Positions 1 through 11,276 of a stretch of 64,000 nt of DNA are shown here, one piece after another. Both the position numbers and the translations under genes were made by a program. The stretch's first letter is position 1. The number at the start of each line of letters is the position of its first letter. This DNA is from Maratus speciosus (Eukaryota; Arthropoda; Arachnida; Araneae; Salticidae). The notes beneath the pieces are model-generated. The model did not search any database. It was not told where the DNA came from and saw only the letters and a list, made by a program, of their open reading frames with translations. The stretch spans positions 284,501,836-284,565,835 of the forward strand of contig OZ010792.1 in NCBI GenBank assembly GCA_963932465.1, read 5' to 3'.

Positions 1-2487
1 TTTTACTGGCTCATTCACCTCAGGTTTAAATACTATTCGTAATAAATCACGTTGACTCGGATGAATTAATATCATACGATACATTTTTTTAATATCAGCT
101 ACAAAAACAAACTGATGCTTTCGAAATCGCAACGTTATAGAAAATAACTCATCTTGGATTGTTCCTCCGTTAAACTGCAAACTGTTTAATGATTTCCCTG
201 CAGAAGTTAAGAAACTGGCATTATACACGACTCGTAATGGTATACTACTTGATTCTGTACGGAATAGACAATGATGTGGAATATAATAAGTGACTTCTGG
301 CTCTTCAGATTCTATCACTTCTTCCATGTGACCCATACTTAGATATTCTTCCATAAATGCTTTATAAAGATCATTAACTTTAGGTTCTCTAACTAAGCGC
401 TTCCATAATGAATTTAAAATATTCATTGCCTTTTATTTTGATTCGCCAAGACAAGATGAATCTTCATTTAGCGGCATTTTCACCATATATTGTCCATTTT
501 CAGTTCTAGAATAATTTTTCAGAAAATGTTCTTCACAAATTTCTGCTTCCTTAGTTTTAGAAATCTCAGACTCTCTCTCTATGTTTTCTAGTTCCCAAAA
601 CTCTCTAATTATTTTTTCTAATTCCAAATTATCTGTAATTAACCCACAATGTATATTACTTTCACCCCTAGCCGGAAGGTTTCCACTGACAATATACCCG
701 AATACACTGTTTTGTAACACAATTTTAGTATTTAATGTTTGTGGATAAATTTGACATGGTCTTAAAAATTCATAGAAATTTTCTGCACCTAAAAGCAAAT
801 CAATCGGGCCTGGGACATTAAATTTTTCATCGGCTAATTTGATGTTAATTAATAATGGGATAGAAGTCTCAAGCGGCCTAGACGGCGTAAATTCTGTAAT
901 TTTCGGAACGACTAAGAAGTCTAATTTTAAATGAAAATCCTTATCTCTATTTGAAACAGTTGTGTTAACCCTAGATCTAACATTCAACGATAAATTATTT
1001 ATGCCTGAAATAGAAATGTTAGTCTTTTCACTTTTCAAATTAAGTTTATCTACTAACCTTTTACTCATAAAGTTAAAGTTTGCGCCAACGTCTAATAAAC
1101 CTCGTACTTCATGAAAATTACCTAATTTATCTTTTATTAAACAAACAAATGTGCTAAGTAACGCAGCTTTCAATTCATTAGTCAAATTACATGTCGTTGA
1201 AAATAAATTTTTTTGATTATTAGCTGGGAAAGGCTGAAATACTGGAGCCGAAACATCCAAATTAGATTTATTACCTCCTTTGTTTATATGACTCATTTCC
1301 TGTGAAATTACCTTTTGGTTTTCAACTTTATTTATTTTTTGTTCGCGAGGAAAATGCAAAGTTACATTGTGCCTTTTCCTACAAATAATACACGATAATT
1401 TAGATTTACAATCGACTACTTTGTGATTCATAAGACAGTTAAAACAAAGATTTTTTGTCTTTACCAGCTCAACTCTATCACTCACTGACATATTTTTATA
1501 AACAGGACATTTATGCAAAGGATGATTTTGATTCCATGACAAAATACATTTAGAATTTTTTACATCAGTTAGAAAAACTTTAGAAATTGGCCTGGAATAA
1601 TTATTTTTATTATTCGACCTAGAATTATCAACCACAGGTTTTCCCTTTGATGTGTAATATAAATCTATCTCCCTAGATAGCTCAATTGGGTGAAACCAAG
1701 AATCTCCTTGTCTAACATTTATAAAACAAGTAACATCCTTATCAAGCGTCTGACAAATTTTATCAGAAATCACTAACTTTTTTAAAGTTTCAAAATCTGT
1801 CACATTTCTCAATTTTAAATAATAATCCCAACTCGTTGTTAATCGGGATGCAAATTGTACATATGTTTCAGTGGGTTGACGTTGTGCTTTTCTAAAATGT
1901 GCTAAACAAGTTTGGGGAGTTGGCTCAAATTCTCTAAGTACTATAGCTTTCACCTTTGAATAATCTTCTAATTCCCCATCCTTAATGTATGTAATAACAT
2001 TTGTTGCCCTTTCCCCTAACAGATTTAGAAGAATTTCCGATTTATACTTTTCTGGGACATTTTTTGAAATGAAGGTCCTTTCTAAAGACGCGAAAAAATA
2101 CCCCCAACCTTCCGGTCTAGACGGAATTTTGATTGTAAGTGTTCTTATACTTTTAATGAGAGAGTCTAAAGATTCTATGCTTTCTCCCTTCTCGAAATCA
2201 TTTAATTTTTCACTTTTGGTTTCTGCACGGTCCTTGGCCAACTCAAGCTCTAATTTTGTACGTTCAATTTTTAATCTTTCAAGTTCTAGTACCTTCGCTT
2301 CCTCATTTTTTCTCTCCTCTATAATATTATTGGCCATGTCTTCTACCAATTTAGAATCTGCTTTATATTTTTCACTTTCCTTTGTTAAATTCATTAAATC
2401 ATAATTAGTTAATTTTATATCAGAAATATCAATTCCTAACTCAAAAGCTATCCTCTGGTAGTCTTCCTTTTTAGCGCTTTTGAACAT
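1..2487 (-). pseudogene. BEL/Pao gag-pol, partial and interrupted
   Basis: A BEL/Pao retrotransposon polyprotein read on the minus strand from ATG at 2485-2487. The first 684 codons give a charged N-terminal region, a DUF1759-like gag segment, Cys/His knuckles (for example CFNCLMNHKVVDC) and a DUF1758-type aspartic protease near residue 466. A TAA at 433-435 then interrupts the frame, but the same frame stays open to base 1 and encodes the start of reverse transcriptase, including FVADIKKMYRMIL, a Pao motif A. The remaining RT, RNase H and integrase lie beyond the left edge. The protease core reads D-V-G rather than the usual D-S/T-G, another sign of decay. I found no 5' LTR between 2488 and 2617. 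The family is clear; I infer that this copy is dead from the stop and the protease change. Confidence 0.88.
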
Positions 2488-2616
2488 TTTAATAAATATA
2501 GTTCACAATAAATAAATAAATAAATCTCACATACCTCCAAAATAAAAGCGAATCGATTGCATCTGAGATCAACAAATATTTATGGTACCCGATTTTGCCA
2601 CACCTTCCATTATATA

Positions 2617-3844
2617 CAGTAGCGGCACCTTTTGAAATATATTGAGTGGGCTCAAAAAAGTTTGAGTAAAATAACACAAACGATTTTTTTCGCCAGTGCG
2701 TGTGTGTAGGGAGAAGGGAGGGGTGAGCGAATGACTAAAGATAACAATTCGAAGTCAAATGATGGTTTTTCCACCTAAAATATAAAATTATGATAATTTA
2801 ATTACAATTTAATAAATTATTTATTAAATTATATTCTTATAAGTTCCTCCATATAAACACATTAATATTTATTATAAATAACATAAAATTGCTAACTATT
2901 GAAAATGAAACAAGTTGGAAATTGCTCGTCAAACGTGGCAAATGACGTGCGTTCGTACTATAACTAGTTTTATAAATTTGTTTTGCACAGCATCTTGTAC
3001 TGAATGTATATTTTAGTGCATATGTGCCTTCATATGTGCCTATCAATTTCATTCTGTTCTAAAGGCTGTAACATCATTAAAATGCACTTGAAGTAATTTT
3101 TTCCCATTGGCCGTCATGTAACGGAAAACTTTTGACTGTCCCTGTAATTAAACTATTCATCCGATTTTCATAAAATTTTAAATGACTCGACAGAATTTTA
3201 CAACAATTATATATTTAAAATTTCAGACCATTCGGAAGGCTGTAACATCATTAAAATGCACTTGTAATAATTTATTCCCATTGGCCGTAATATAACTAAA
3301 AACTTTTGACTGTCCCTGTAATTAAACGATACATCTGATTTTCATAAAATTTGAAATGACTCGACAATATTTTTCAACAATTATATATTTAAAATTTCAG
3401 ACCATTCGGTTGGGTAGTTTATGCTCTGTTATATGCGGACAGACGGAGAGACAGACTGACTGAACGATGAGTATAGGTGCTACGTATTTATATAATTACG
3501 AGCGCACGTAAAAAAATCAAGGAAAACTAAATATCATTTTAGTCAACTTCATCGATTAATCGAGTCATAACTCATGGTAATATATGCAGGAAATTTGTTT
3601 TGGGGAAAAATTTACTTTTGCATCCGCTGAAGGGATTTTCAGTGCTCCAGTAAGTCTAATTGATGTCCTTACTATTTTTCAAACAAAATTATTTTGAGAA
3701 CTTCTATAAAACCAAGTTTTATTTCAATCATTAAATAAATAATTAAATAAATAAATAACGAAATAAAACAATGGAAATTGAGCATAGAGATCAAATTATT
3801 GGGTGGGCTCGAGCCCCACGGGCCCATATAAGTTGCTGCCACTG
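2617..3844. mobile_element. Candidate hAT-type element remnant
   Basis: The left end reads CAGTAGCGGCACC and the right end, in reverse complement, reads CAGTGGCAGCAAC, so 9 of the first 11 bases match. The flanking octamers are ATTATATA and CGTATATA, a possible diverged 8-bp TSD. Both ends carry a GTGGGCTC-like subterminal motif. No transposase is visible. Most of the interior is taken up by the 174-bp-unit repeat at 2909-3512. The boundary call is tentative because the TSD is AT-simple. Confidence 0.4.
2909..3512 (+). repeat. Element with ~174-bp tandem units, copy A (two units)
   Basis: A block shared in inverted orientation with 5134-5895 and in part with 30456-30635. It starts with ACAAGTTGGAAATTG, passes a GTGCGTTCGTA motif, has two units of about 174 bp (each ending near GACCATTCGG), then a GACAGACGGAGAGACAGAC stretch, and ends with ACGAGCGCACGT followed by A-rich sequence. 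GTGCGTTCGTA and its complement near the two ends act as short inverted repeats. No coding capacity is seen. Confidence 0.75.
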
Positions 3845-4080
3845 CGTATATATTAGAGTTTTTCACTTATGTTCTGTACGTCGCCGCGTCGGGCAGTATG
3901 CGGTGTAACCAGAGTAGCCTTAGTTTGAATCCTCTGGTGCAGTGGTTCTCAACCTATGTGTCGCGGAACAATGGAGATTTGCCACAAAAATATATCTCAT
4001 TTCATCTGTTTAAAAAATATGCAACAAATACAATATTTTACGACAGCAATAGTCCTGAAAAGTATTATCTTAACCTTTAA

Positions 4081-4366
4081 CTGATGTTACCGGTCTCTCA
4101 GACCGCGATTTTTTAAAATTTTTATAGTTTAACTTGCAATTTTCAGTTTAACTACAAACACTACCAAAATTTTGTTCCGTTTGGAACTTTTTAGTACTAT
4201 CATCAGAGACTTTTGAATAGGTGAATTTTAATTATAACTGTCTTGTACAAAAAGTTTAGTACAAAAACACCATCTTATGAGTTAATCGCGTCTTTTATTC
4301 ATCTTTCGATGGAGCGGTCTCACAGACCGCTTCACCCTAGTTTTGTGAAAATATCTGTGACATCAG
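4081..4366. mobile_element. piggyBac-type MITE with TTAA TSD
   Basis: TTAA flanks the element at 4077-4080 and 4367-4370. The ends are CTGATGTTAC and, in reverse complement, CTGATGTCAC. Just inside lie matching GGTCTCTCAGACC and GGTCTGTGAGACC palindromes. It is 286 bp with no coding capacity and inserted into the hAT element at 3940-5000, so it is younger than that element. Confidence 0.8.
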
Positions 4367-4551
4367 TTAAAGATTAACTAAAACTTCGTGAGAAGGCAGT
4401 GTTTTCTAACAGGCAGTCGGTATTATGTTATGACCTCGTTGAGAGATATGTCAGTAGTCGCGCAATCGTATGGCAACCCTGGAAAAATACTTAATTTGTT
4501 TCTGGATGAACATAGGAGCAGAATATACAGGAAACTCTAAATCACCTTTGA

Positions 4552-4740
4552 GGTCCCAGATGTGGTTGAACACGACATACTTGTGTGAATGTGCTTTTAC
4601 TACTTTGCTGTTTTTGAAAAACAAGTACTTAAGCAAACTGTAAAGAGTGACTTAAGGTTAAAATTAATCAGTTTTAGCTCTGATATAGATGGCCTCATAG
4701 GTAAACATCATTGCCAGAAATCATACTGATTGTAAAGTTG
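4552..4740 (+). pseudogene. hAT transposase C-terminal (hATC) remnant
   Basis: In one plus-strand frame MWLNTTYLCECAFTTLLFLK is visible. It matches the hATC dimerisation region, where the family usually reads close to FLCEAGFSTxxxLKxKYRS. After a stop and a frame change, KSDLRLKLISFSSDIDGLIG follows, the conserved tail of Charlie-type transposases. The upstream catalytic parts are absent. It lies inside the element with matching hAT ends (3940-5000), which supports the assignment. It cannot encode a functional protein. Confidence 0.75.
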
Positions 4741-5133
4741 TGTTTTAATGCGTATTTTTCATTGTATTTGTTGTTTTAATTATTATTCAACTTACACACA
4801 TTGGGATTACCATTTCTTTTTTTAGTTGATAGTGCATCCTTCGTACAAAAATTTGCCTTTTACAAAGGATGGGATATATGATGAGATCATACAAAATGTC
4901 CATACTGATATTTGATACACCCTCTTATTAGATGAGTCGGGAAATTTTATTTTTTACTTAAAGGTGGGTCGCGTACCAACCTTTAGGTTGGAAACCGCTG
5001 CTCTGGTGTATAAAAAAGTATATTTCATATAACCACAGTTTACCCAATGAAAGAGTTTACTTCATTCAGAAGATTTCGAGCATCAAATTAACATTCATTT
5101 GTTTTTGTATCGTTATCTACAGCTATTGAACTT

Positions 5134-5895
5134 TTTTAGGTGCGTTCGTAATCATATAAATACGTAGCACCTATAGTCGTCGTCCAGTCCGTCCGTCTGT
5201 CCGTCTGTCTGTCCGCATATAACAGAGCAAAAACTACCCAACCGAATGGTCTGAAATTTTTAATATATAATTGCTGCAAAATTTTGTCGAGCCATTTCCA
5301 ATTTTATGAAAATTGGATGTATAGTTTAATTACTGGGACAGTCAAAAGTTTTTCTTTACATTACGGCCAATGGGAAAAATTATTGCAAGTGAATTTTAAT
5401 GATGTTACAGACTTCCGAATGGTCTGAAATTTTTAATATATAATTGCTGCAAAATTTTGTCGAGCCATTTCTAATTTTATGAAAATCGGATGTATAGTTT
5501 AATTACAGGGGCAGTTAAAAGTTTTTCTTTACATTACGGCCAATGGGAAAAATGATTGCAAATGCATTTTAATGATGTTACAGCCTTCCGAATGGTCTGA
5601 AATTTTAAATATATATTTTTTGCAAAATTTTGTCGAGCCATTTCAAATTTTATGAAAATCGGATGTATAGTTTAATTACAGGGACAGTCAAAAGTGTTCC
5701 GTTACATGACGGGGAATGTGAAAAAATTATTGGAAGTGCATTTTAATGATGTTACAGACTATGCACCTTATGAAGTGCAAACAATTATACATTCAGTACA
5801 ATATGGGGTACAAAAAATAATTATAAAACTAGTTATAGTACGAACGCACCTCATTTACCACGTTTGACGAGCAATTTCCAACTTGTTTATATTAA
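5134..5895 (-). repeat. Element with ~174-bp tandem units, copy B (three units)
   Basis: The reverse complement of the block at 2909-3512, with three tandem units instead of two. CCGAATGGTCTGAAAT recurs near 5241, 5415 and 5588. Each unit contains GACAGTCAAAAGTTT and TTACGGCCAATGGGAAAAA. It begins with AGGTGCGTTCGTA and has TACGAACGCACCT near the far end, giving 13-bp terminal inverted repeats. The shared outer flank ACGAGCAATTTCCAACTTGT belongs to the repeat. Together with copy A it makes an inverted pair around the hAT element at 3940-5000. Confidence 0.8.
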
Positions 5896-6344
5896 GGAAT
5901 AACAGATCAAGCAAAGCGTAAATTGAATTACGAAAATCGTTCACTGAAATGAGAAACACATTATTTCAAGATACTGCGGTATATATTAGAAATGATTTAA
6001 AAAAAAATCAGTTTTCAAATTCTTCTTTTTTTCTGTGCCCCAAAGCGATTTCTGCGTAATCCAAAATCAATTGATATTCATTATATTTTACGGAGCAATG
6101 CTTGAAAATATGGGGGAAATGAAATATGAAAATATTTTTCGAGAGAAAAATGTGCGCGGTTAAGTAATGCAAGTGAAGATACAATGAATAACAGATTTAA
6201 AATAAATTTATCAAAGATTTACACTAAGGAAAATAGTTATCTAGATTTAAGGATTAATATTTTTATGAGGCATGCAATATTTTATAAATTAGTTGATGAA
6301 ATTAAATAATGTTTCTCGTTTATCTTTATTCCGCAAAGCAATCT

Positions 6345-7325
6345 TTTGCGATAGAGTGCCGGGAAATATGTAGAATGGGGGTATTTTCGGAGAGAAAAAT
6401 GCAAAAGATTTTGTAATGGAGGAGAAGGCATCGTTAATAAGAAATTTAAACAGCATTTTTCAAAGGATTGCAATTACGAAAGTAATTATCTATGTTTAAG
6501 GGTAAATATGTTTTACGAGGTATGTAATGATTAGAAACAAAATTATAAAGTTAGATTATTGTAGCTGCACAATACAACTACGTAATTAATTTGAGATAAA
6601 TAAATGTATAATAAATTAATGTAAAAAATCATATAAATAGTTTACAGAAAATTTTCGTAATCACTTGATAATTATCTTACAAATCGTATGACAACTTTGA
6701 AGACAATATTTCACACTTTCCAACATACTTCAGAAGTGCTTATGAATTCGGTTTGTCTGTCTTTTTGTGCGATAACTCTTGTAAATATATTTGGATTACC
6801 ATGAAATTTTTTTATGTTTTTGAGATTTAGTATAGAGTGTTCAGTATGTGGGATAGAGATATTTTCGGACAGAAAAATGCAAAATTTTTTGTAATGGAGG
6901 AGAAGATATCGTTAAAAAGAAATTTAGACAGCACTTTTCAAAGGATTGCATTTATGAAAGTAGTTATCTAGATTTAAGGATAAATATTTTTACGAGGTAT
7001 GTAGTAATTGGAAACCAAAATGATTTTAGATTATAGTAACTGTACAGTACAACTACGTTATTGATTCGGGATAAATGTTTAATAAATTAATGTAAAAATT
7101 CATATAAGTGGTTTAAAGATAATTTTCCAAATAACTTGATAATTATTTGACAACTGGTAAGCCAACTTCGAAGACAATGCTTAATAAATTCCAACATAGC
7201 TTAGAAGTGTTTATAAATTCGGCTTGTCTGTCTGTACATGCGTTAACTCTTGTGAATATACTCGGACTGTCATGAAATCTTTATATGTTTTTGAGGTTTA
7301 ATATAGAATGTTCTTTAGGGAAAAT
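6345..7325. repeat. Degenerate tandem duplication, ~480-bp unit
   Basis: Two diverged direct copies of about 480 bp adjoin, roughly 6345-6835 and 6836-7325. Landmarks recurring at this spacing are GGAGAGAAAAATGCAAAA, AGATTTAAGGATAAATATTT, TTAATGTAAAAA and a GTCTGTCTG patch. A less similar partial unit precedes them (6040-6300) and a related block lies at 24500-24835. No reading frame is conserved between copies. The family is unknown to me. Confidence 0.6.
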
Positions 7326-7544
7326 AAAGTGTGTAGTATTTATAGTTCGTTTACAGGGACACACAAAATATTCCTTTACATTATGGTCTATGGCGAAAAA
7401 TCGCTTGCGTTGTATTTTAATGATATTACACTATTACAAATATTACAAATACAAGGAAAAAAAAACCCGGGATTCCGAGGTTACAGAATATAAGTGTAAA
7501 CCATTTTTAAAAAATGGTAACTGATAGATTTTTTACTTTTAATA
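7326..7544. repeat. Diverged fragment of the 174-bp-unit family
   Basis: TTTACAGGGACACACAAAAT and the following TTACATTATGGTCTATGGCG resemble the ACAGGGACAGTCAAAAG and TTACGGCCAATGGG parts of the repeats at 2909-3512 and 5134-5895. A still weaker copy occurs near 9960-10060. Apparent reading frames across this stretch are incidental. Confidence 0.4.
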
Positions 7545-9179
7545 TAGGGAAGACTAGGAAGGGTTGAACCACTTTTTACAAAATGATTTTTTATTTTTTA
7601 AATATTGAACGTAGAATAAAGTGTTAGATATTATTTTATTCGTTATACAATCAGTTATCAAAATAAAATTGCTACATAAGTGTAACCTATAAGAAATTTG
7701 AAAAATGATTGATTTTAATCATTAAAAAATAATGGGTCAAGGGTCCCCACATATAAAAGGCTTGACCCATTATATGGGAGGCTTAGCCCACTTTGGCTTA
7801 TATTGCGATATTTGTGAAGAGAAATACAATCAGTTTAAAAAAAGCAAAATAGCTTTATGCTACATGCTTTAATTATTATAAAAAAATATATTTTTTAATA
7901 TGATGCTAAAACAAATCTTTTGAGACGCAATCGCAAGTCAGAAGAGAAAATTTTTGTTTTAAACAGGATTGTGTTAAAGCAGGTATAATTGTAGAGCAGG
8001 GAAAATTAAATTTTAACATTTAAGGCAGTATTCTGGGTTCCGTTTTTATAGTGTTTCATGTGATTATGTCCGGATTTAGGAGCCACCGTTCCGCTTTTTT
8101 TTTGTCTCCTTGTCCTATTTTTTGTGACACTCGACCAGACAACTCCAGTTGTCACATAGTTTGGCTTCATCTAACTGTATTCACCCTGGTGAAATTTGTC
8201 TACATACCTTCCTGAAGTTTTTCGATCGATGCTATATTCTTTCACAACCGCATGAGCACTTAACTCATCATTAACATGATTTAAAACTTTAAGGGGCAGA
8301 GTACTTTCAGTACTAAAATGTTGAAATAAATGACAGGCACCGGAATTTACGAACAAATTTATTTGGAAATAAGAAAAAGGCTATATTTCAGATAGATATT
8401 AAATGGAAAAGATTTAAAAAAAATTCTAGTGCCATTGTGGCGTTTCGAAATTAAAATTAGGTGGTTTTATAAACATACCACCGCCCCTGGAAGGGTTAAG
8501 ACTGCTGCTTTCTTCCTTTCCAGTCTTTCCCACAGTTTCTATTTACCTATTGTAAGTAATATTTAAATGGAAAAATGTTCCTATCAACTTTCCCATTTTC
8601 TAGCAATTTTTCACACCTTTCTTTAACCAGTTTTGAACATTTTCTTTTCCATCACATAATTTTACTGTAGTTTTACAGAATAAATGTACATTATTTTATA
8701 TATATAATCATTAACTTTTCCTTATGCACAGTGTATAATAAAAAGATTACCAAAACCACTTAATTAAAGGAGCCTTGGGCATCTGGTCAACCCTCCCTCA
8801 CATTGACTAGGTCAAGTCTCCCTACATAGCCCTTTTCTAAAGAATAGCACATTGTTCTGTTAAGCCTAACTTACTGTACAATCTTTATACCTGGAATGAA
8901 AGCTTTATATTTCTGCATTACTTTAAACATATTTACTTAAATTTCTATGATATAGTTTATCTGAAAAAAGCTTACAAAGTATTTCTAAAAAACACAACTT
9001 TTAGGTTGAAAACGCCTCACAATTGATTTTTTCCACGCCTATTTCGGTTATCTCTATGAAACGAAGACTGTTGTTTGAGCGTTCAAGTAGCTTTGGTTGA
9101 CACCTATTGATAAAACTCTGAAATTCTTTTAAATATAAAAATTGATGGGTGGGTCAAGCCTCCCGTATGGTCTCCCCTA
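7545..9179 (-). mobile_element. pogo-like DNA transposon remnant
   Basis: The ends are TAGGGAAGACTAGGAAGG on the left and, in reverse complement, TAGGGGAGACCATACGGGAG on the right, followed by GGTTGAACCAC and GGCTTGACCCAC respectively. Flanking TA dinucleotides fit a TA TSD. It contains a pogo-type helix-turn-helix fragment on the minus strand (8171-8356). Similar GGTCAAGTCTCCC and GGGTCAAGGGTCCCC motifs recur inside. The DDE catalytic domain was not recognised. At 1635 bp it is a degenerate or deletion copy. Confidence 0.65.
8171..8356 (-). pseudogene. psq-type helix-turn-helix of a pogo-like transposase (remnant)
   Basis: The minus-strand frame includes LNHVNDELSAHAVVKEYSID, which resembles the psq/CENP-B N-terminal helix-turn-helix of pogo/Tigger transposases. 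In that family the pattern is roughly A-V-x(3)-G-S-x-R-x-A-A-x-x-Y-x-I-P. A stop at 8171-8173 ends the frame, and the same frame resumes with MKPNYVTTG, a position where pogo proteins often have a K-P-N-Y-like segment. The surrounding TIRs support the assignment. It is not functional. Confidence 0.5.
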
Positions 9180-10464
9180 TATAGTATCCCTTATATAGTC
9201 TCCCCTATATATATTTAGAATATTCACTAGCAATACCAAAAATCATATTTATATGGAAAATAGCAATAATGCATTTAAAAATATTTTGAAATTTAGTAAA
9301 GACGATACATTCGTATTGGATTTGCGTAAAGAGTTAACAATCAACGGAAATTACCAAAAATCACTATTTACAATTAGCCTTTTTTATCGCTTTGCTTTAG
9401 CCTTTAATTTCGATTACATGCCCTAAATTTGTGTTATATTTGTATTTTATTTTTTTCTTTATTGATTGATAAATGTTTTAATTTTGTTATGCGATATAAG
9501 CTGTAATCAAATGATGAGCTATTTATATTAAGTACAAACAGATTTATTTTTCGTAAGCGTTTGCACGCGACAGAGATAGATTTGAAAAAAAATCATGCTT
9601 GAAAATTAATTTAACAACAATAAAAATTAAGTAAATAGCTATATAGTTTTAAAACAAATTGCATTTGAAAGTACATCCCCACCCCCCCCCCCCTATTCGA
9701 CGGTGTAGAAATTGCAAATATGAGGTATTTAGAAGTTTAAAGAATTGTAATAAAAGTTAATAAAAGGTAAATTTAATCGTTTGCTGTTACCATCGTCGAA
9801 ATGACGTAGCGTTAAGCTTGGACACGTTTGTCCTTTAGATAGATAATCTATAGATAGATAAAATATCATTAGAGTCTAGACAGATAATGAGATTGATCTG
9901 AATTTCTTAGTTGTACGACAACATGCTTTCTAAGGAACATATAGTATAAGTATCTTTAACAGTTCGTCTACAGGATGCACAAAAGAAATCCGTAACATTA
10001 TGATCTGTGGTGAAATACTGTTTGCGATGCACTTTAATGAAGTTATGTTTCTTCAAACATAATGAAATCATTGATGTGCACCACATATTTTCTAACCATT
10101 ATAGCATGCAGAGCATTTATCGTTTATTTACAGACACACAAAATAATTTGGTTACAGGACTGCCTAAGATTGATAATTGTTGGAAGTGTGTTTTCTTCTT
10201 GCAGGGCTGCCACAGGCGAAAACAAAAATCTTTTACATACGTTTTGACAACATTTGTAAGACAAATATACTGGAAAATGTATTTTTTTTTAAATAGTGGT
10301 GCGAACAGAATATAAAAACAGTCGCCCGTGGCAGCTCTGTTCTTGGTAGGCATTTTTGAACTGTTCTAATTTTAAGTGTATTAGGTGATGTGATTAAGTT
10401 TTATGGATCGTGGACACGGCTGCATAAGATTACATTGTAAAAAAAGGACTAAAATAAGGAAATT
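9180..10464. other. Non-coding AT-rich stretch
   Basis: No gene recognised. It holds a C-run at 9680-9693 and diverged similarity to 27560-27740 (shared GAAAGTACAT and CCCTATTCG landmarks). Two weak relatives of the 174-bp-unit family lie near 9960-10060 and 10120-10150. The overlapping short frames on both strands between 10007 and 10353 are AT-rich and look incidental. Confidence 0.4.
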
Positions 10465-10614
10465 GTACTGGCAATCGAGACGCCAGTACTATTACCGTAT
10501 TTTAACAGAAATTTTACGCCATAAATTGCAGAAAAAAGGAAATTTTTCTGTAATTTACGGGCAAAAACTTCCGTTAAAATACGAAAATAGTACTCGCGTC
10601 TCGATTGCCAGTAC
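10465..10614. repeat. 150-bp hairpin (snap-back) element
   Basis: A nearly continuous inverted repeat. The left arm starts GTACTGGCAATCGAGACG and the right arm ends CGTCTCGATTGCCAGTAC, both continuing inward through CGTATTTTAAC / GTTAAAATACG and a GTAAAATTTC-like region to a centre near 10540. The arms are about 70 bp with a few mismatches. This is a typical foldback MITE, but no clear TSD was found. A 120-codon frame across it (10403-10765) is a by-product. Confidence 0.75.
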
Positions 10615-11276
10615 TTGCATGCAAATAAGTAGAGATTATTTAATTGCGCTTAATTGTTACCATTTTAAAAAAATAAAGAAAAACATTTTATCACAAACAT
10701 CAACATTTTTTTATTCTGCTTATTCCCTTATTCCAAATATATCTTTTTATCGTCTGCTGCCATAGCAATATGATATATTAAATTTCATTTAAAAAAACGC
10801 ACAAGAAAAAGATTTTTCTAAAGTTTCTAAATTTTAATAAAAAAGATTTTTCTAAATAGAATAGTTATTGAACAATTCTCGTCCGTAGAACGGATTAAAC
10901 AGCTAGTTATTATTATTATTGTACATGTATTATAGGTAGTGATTGTTATATAATAGAAGCTGACAGTTAAAAGAGTAATAGATAATAGAAATTTTATTGT
11001 ATTTTTTGTTATTACTAGATAAGAGCTCGTCAAGTATGATGGGTGGAAAACTAGTTCAGATATAAGTTAACTAAGATATTTTAGATTTCATATACTGAAA
11101 ACACTTTACAAAAACCATAAAATAAAAATATAGCAAAAAAGAATGCACTATGAATTCATATATTTCAATGAAGCATAACACAAAAGTTTTCCATGAAAAT
11201 TAAGTCCAATCCTCTATAAACGGCTTTTGCACCATAAAGTTGCCGACAAGCATAAGCTTCTTAGCCAGAATATGTA
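10615..11276. other. AT-rich stretch without recognised features
   Basis: Low-complexity AT sequence up to the 5' LTR. The last four bases, TGTA (11273-11276), are the target-site copy of the LTR retrotransposon that follows. Nothing else is supported. Confidence 0.5.

Larger units (their letters stand above)
3940..5000 (+). mobile_element. hAT (Charlie-like) element, non-autonomous
   Basis: The left end is CAGTGGTTCTCAACC. The right end in reverse complement is CAGCGGTTTCCAACC. Both match the well-known hAT/Charlie terminus. A perfect 8-bp TSD, CTCTGGTG, flanks it at 3932-3939 and 5001-5008. Inside are a TTAA-flanked MITE (4081-4366) and a decayed piece of the hAT transposase C-terminus (about 4552-4740). 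At 1061 bp including the MITE it is an internal-deletion derivative. Confidence 0.9.

Noticed and set aside
1985..2404. 139-codon plus-strand frame
   Set aside because: Antisense of the BEL/Pao gag; Ser/Leu/Phe-rich with no domain.
10403..10765. 120-codon plus-strand frame
   Set aside because: Runs through both arms of the hairpin at 10465-10614 and has no recognisable motif.
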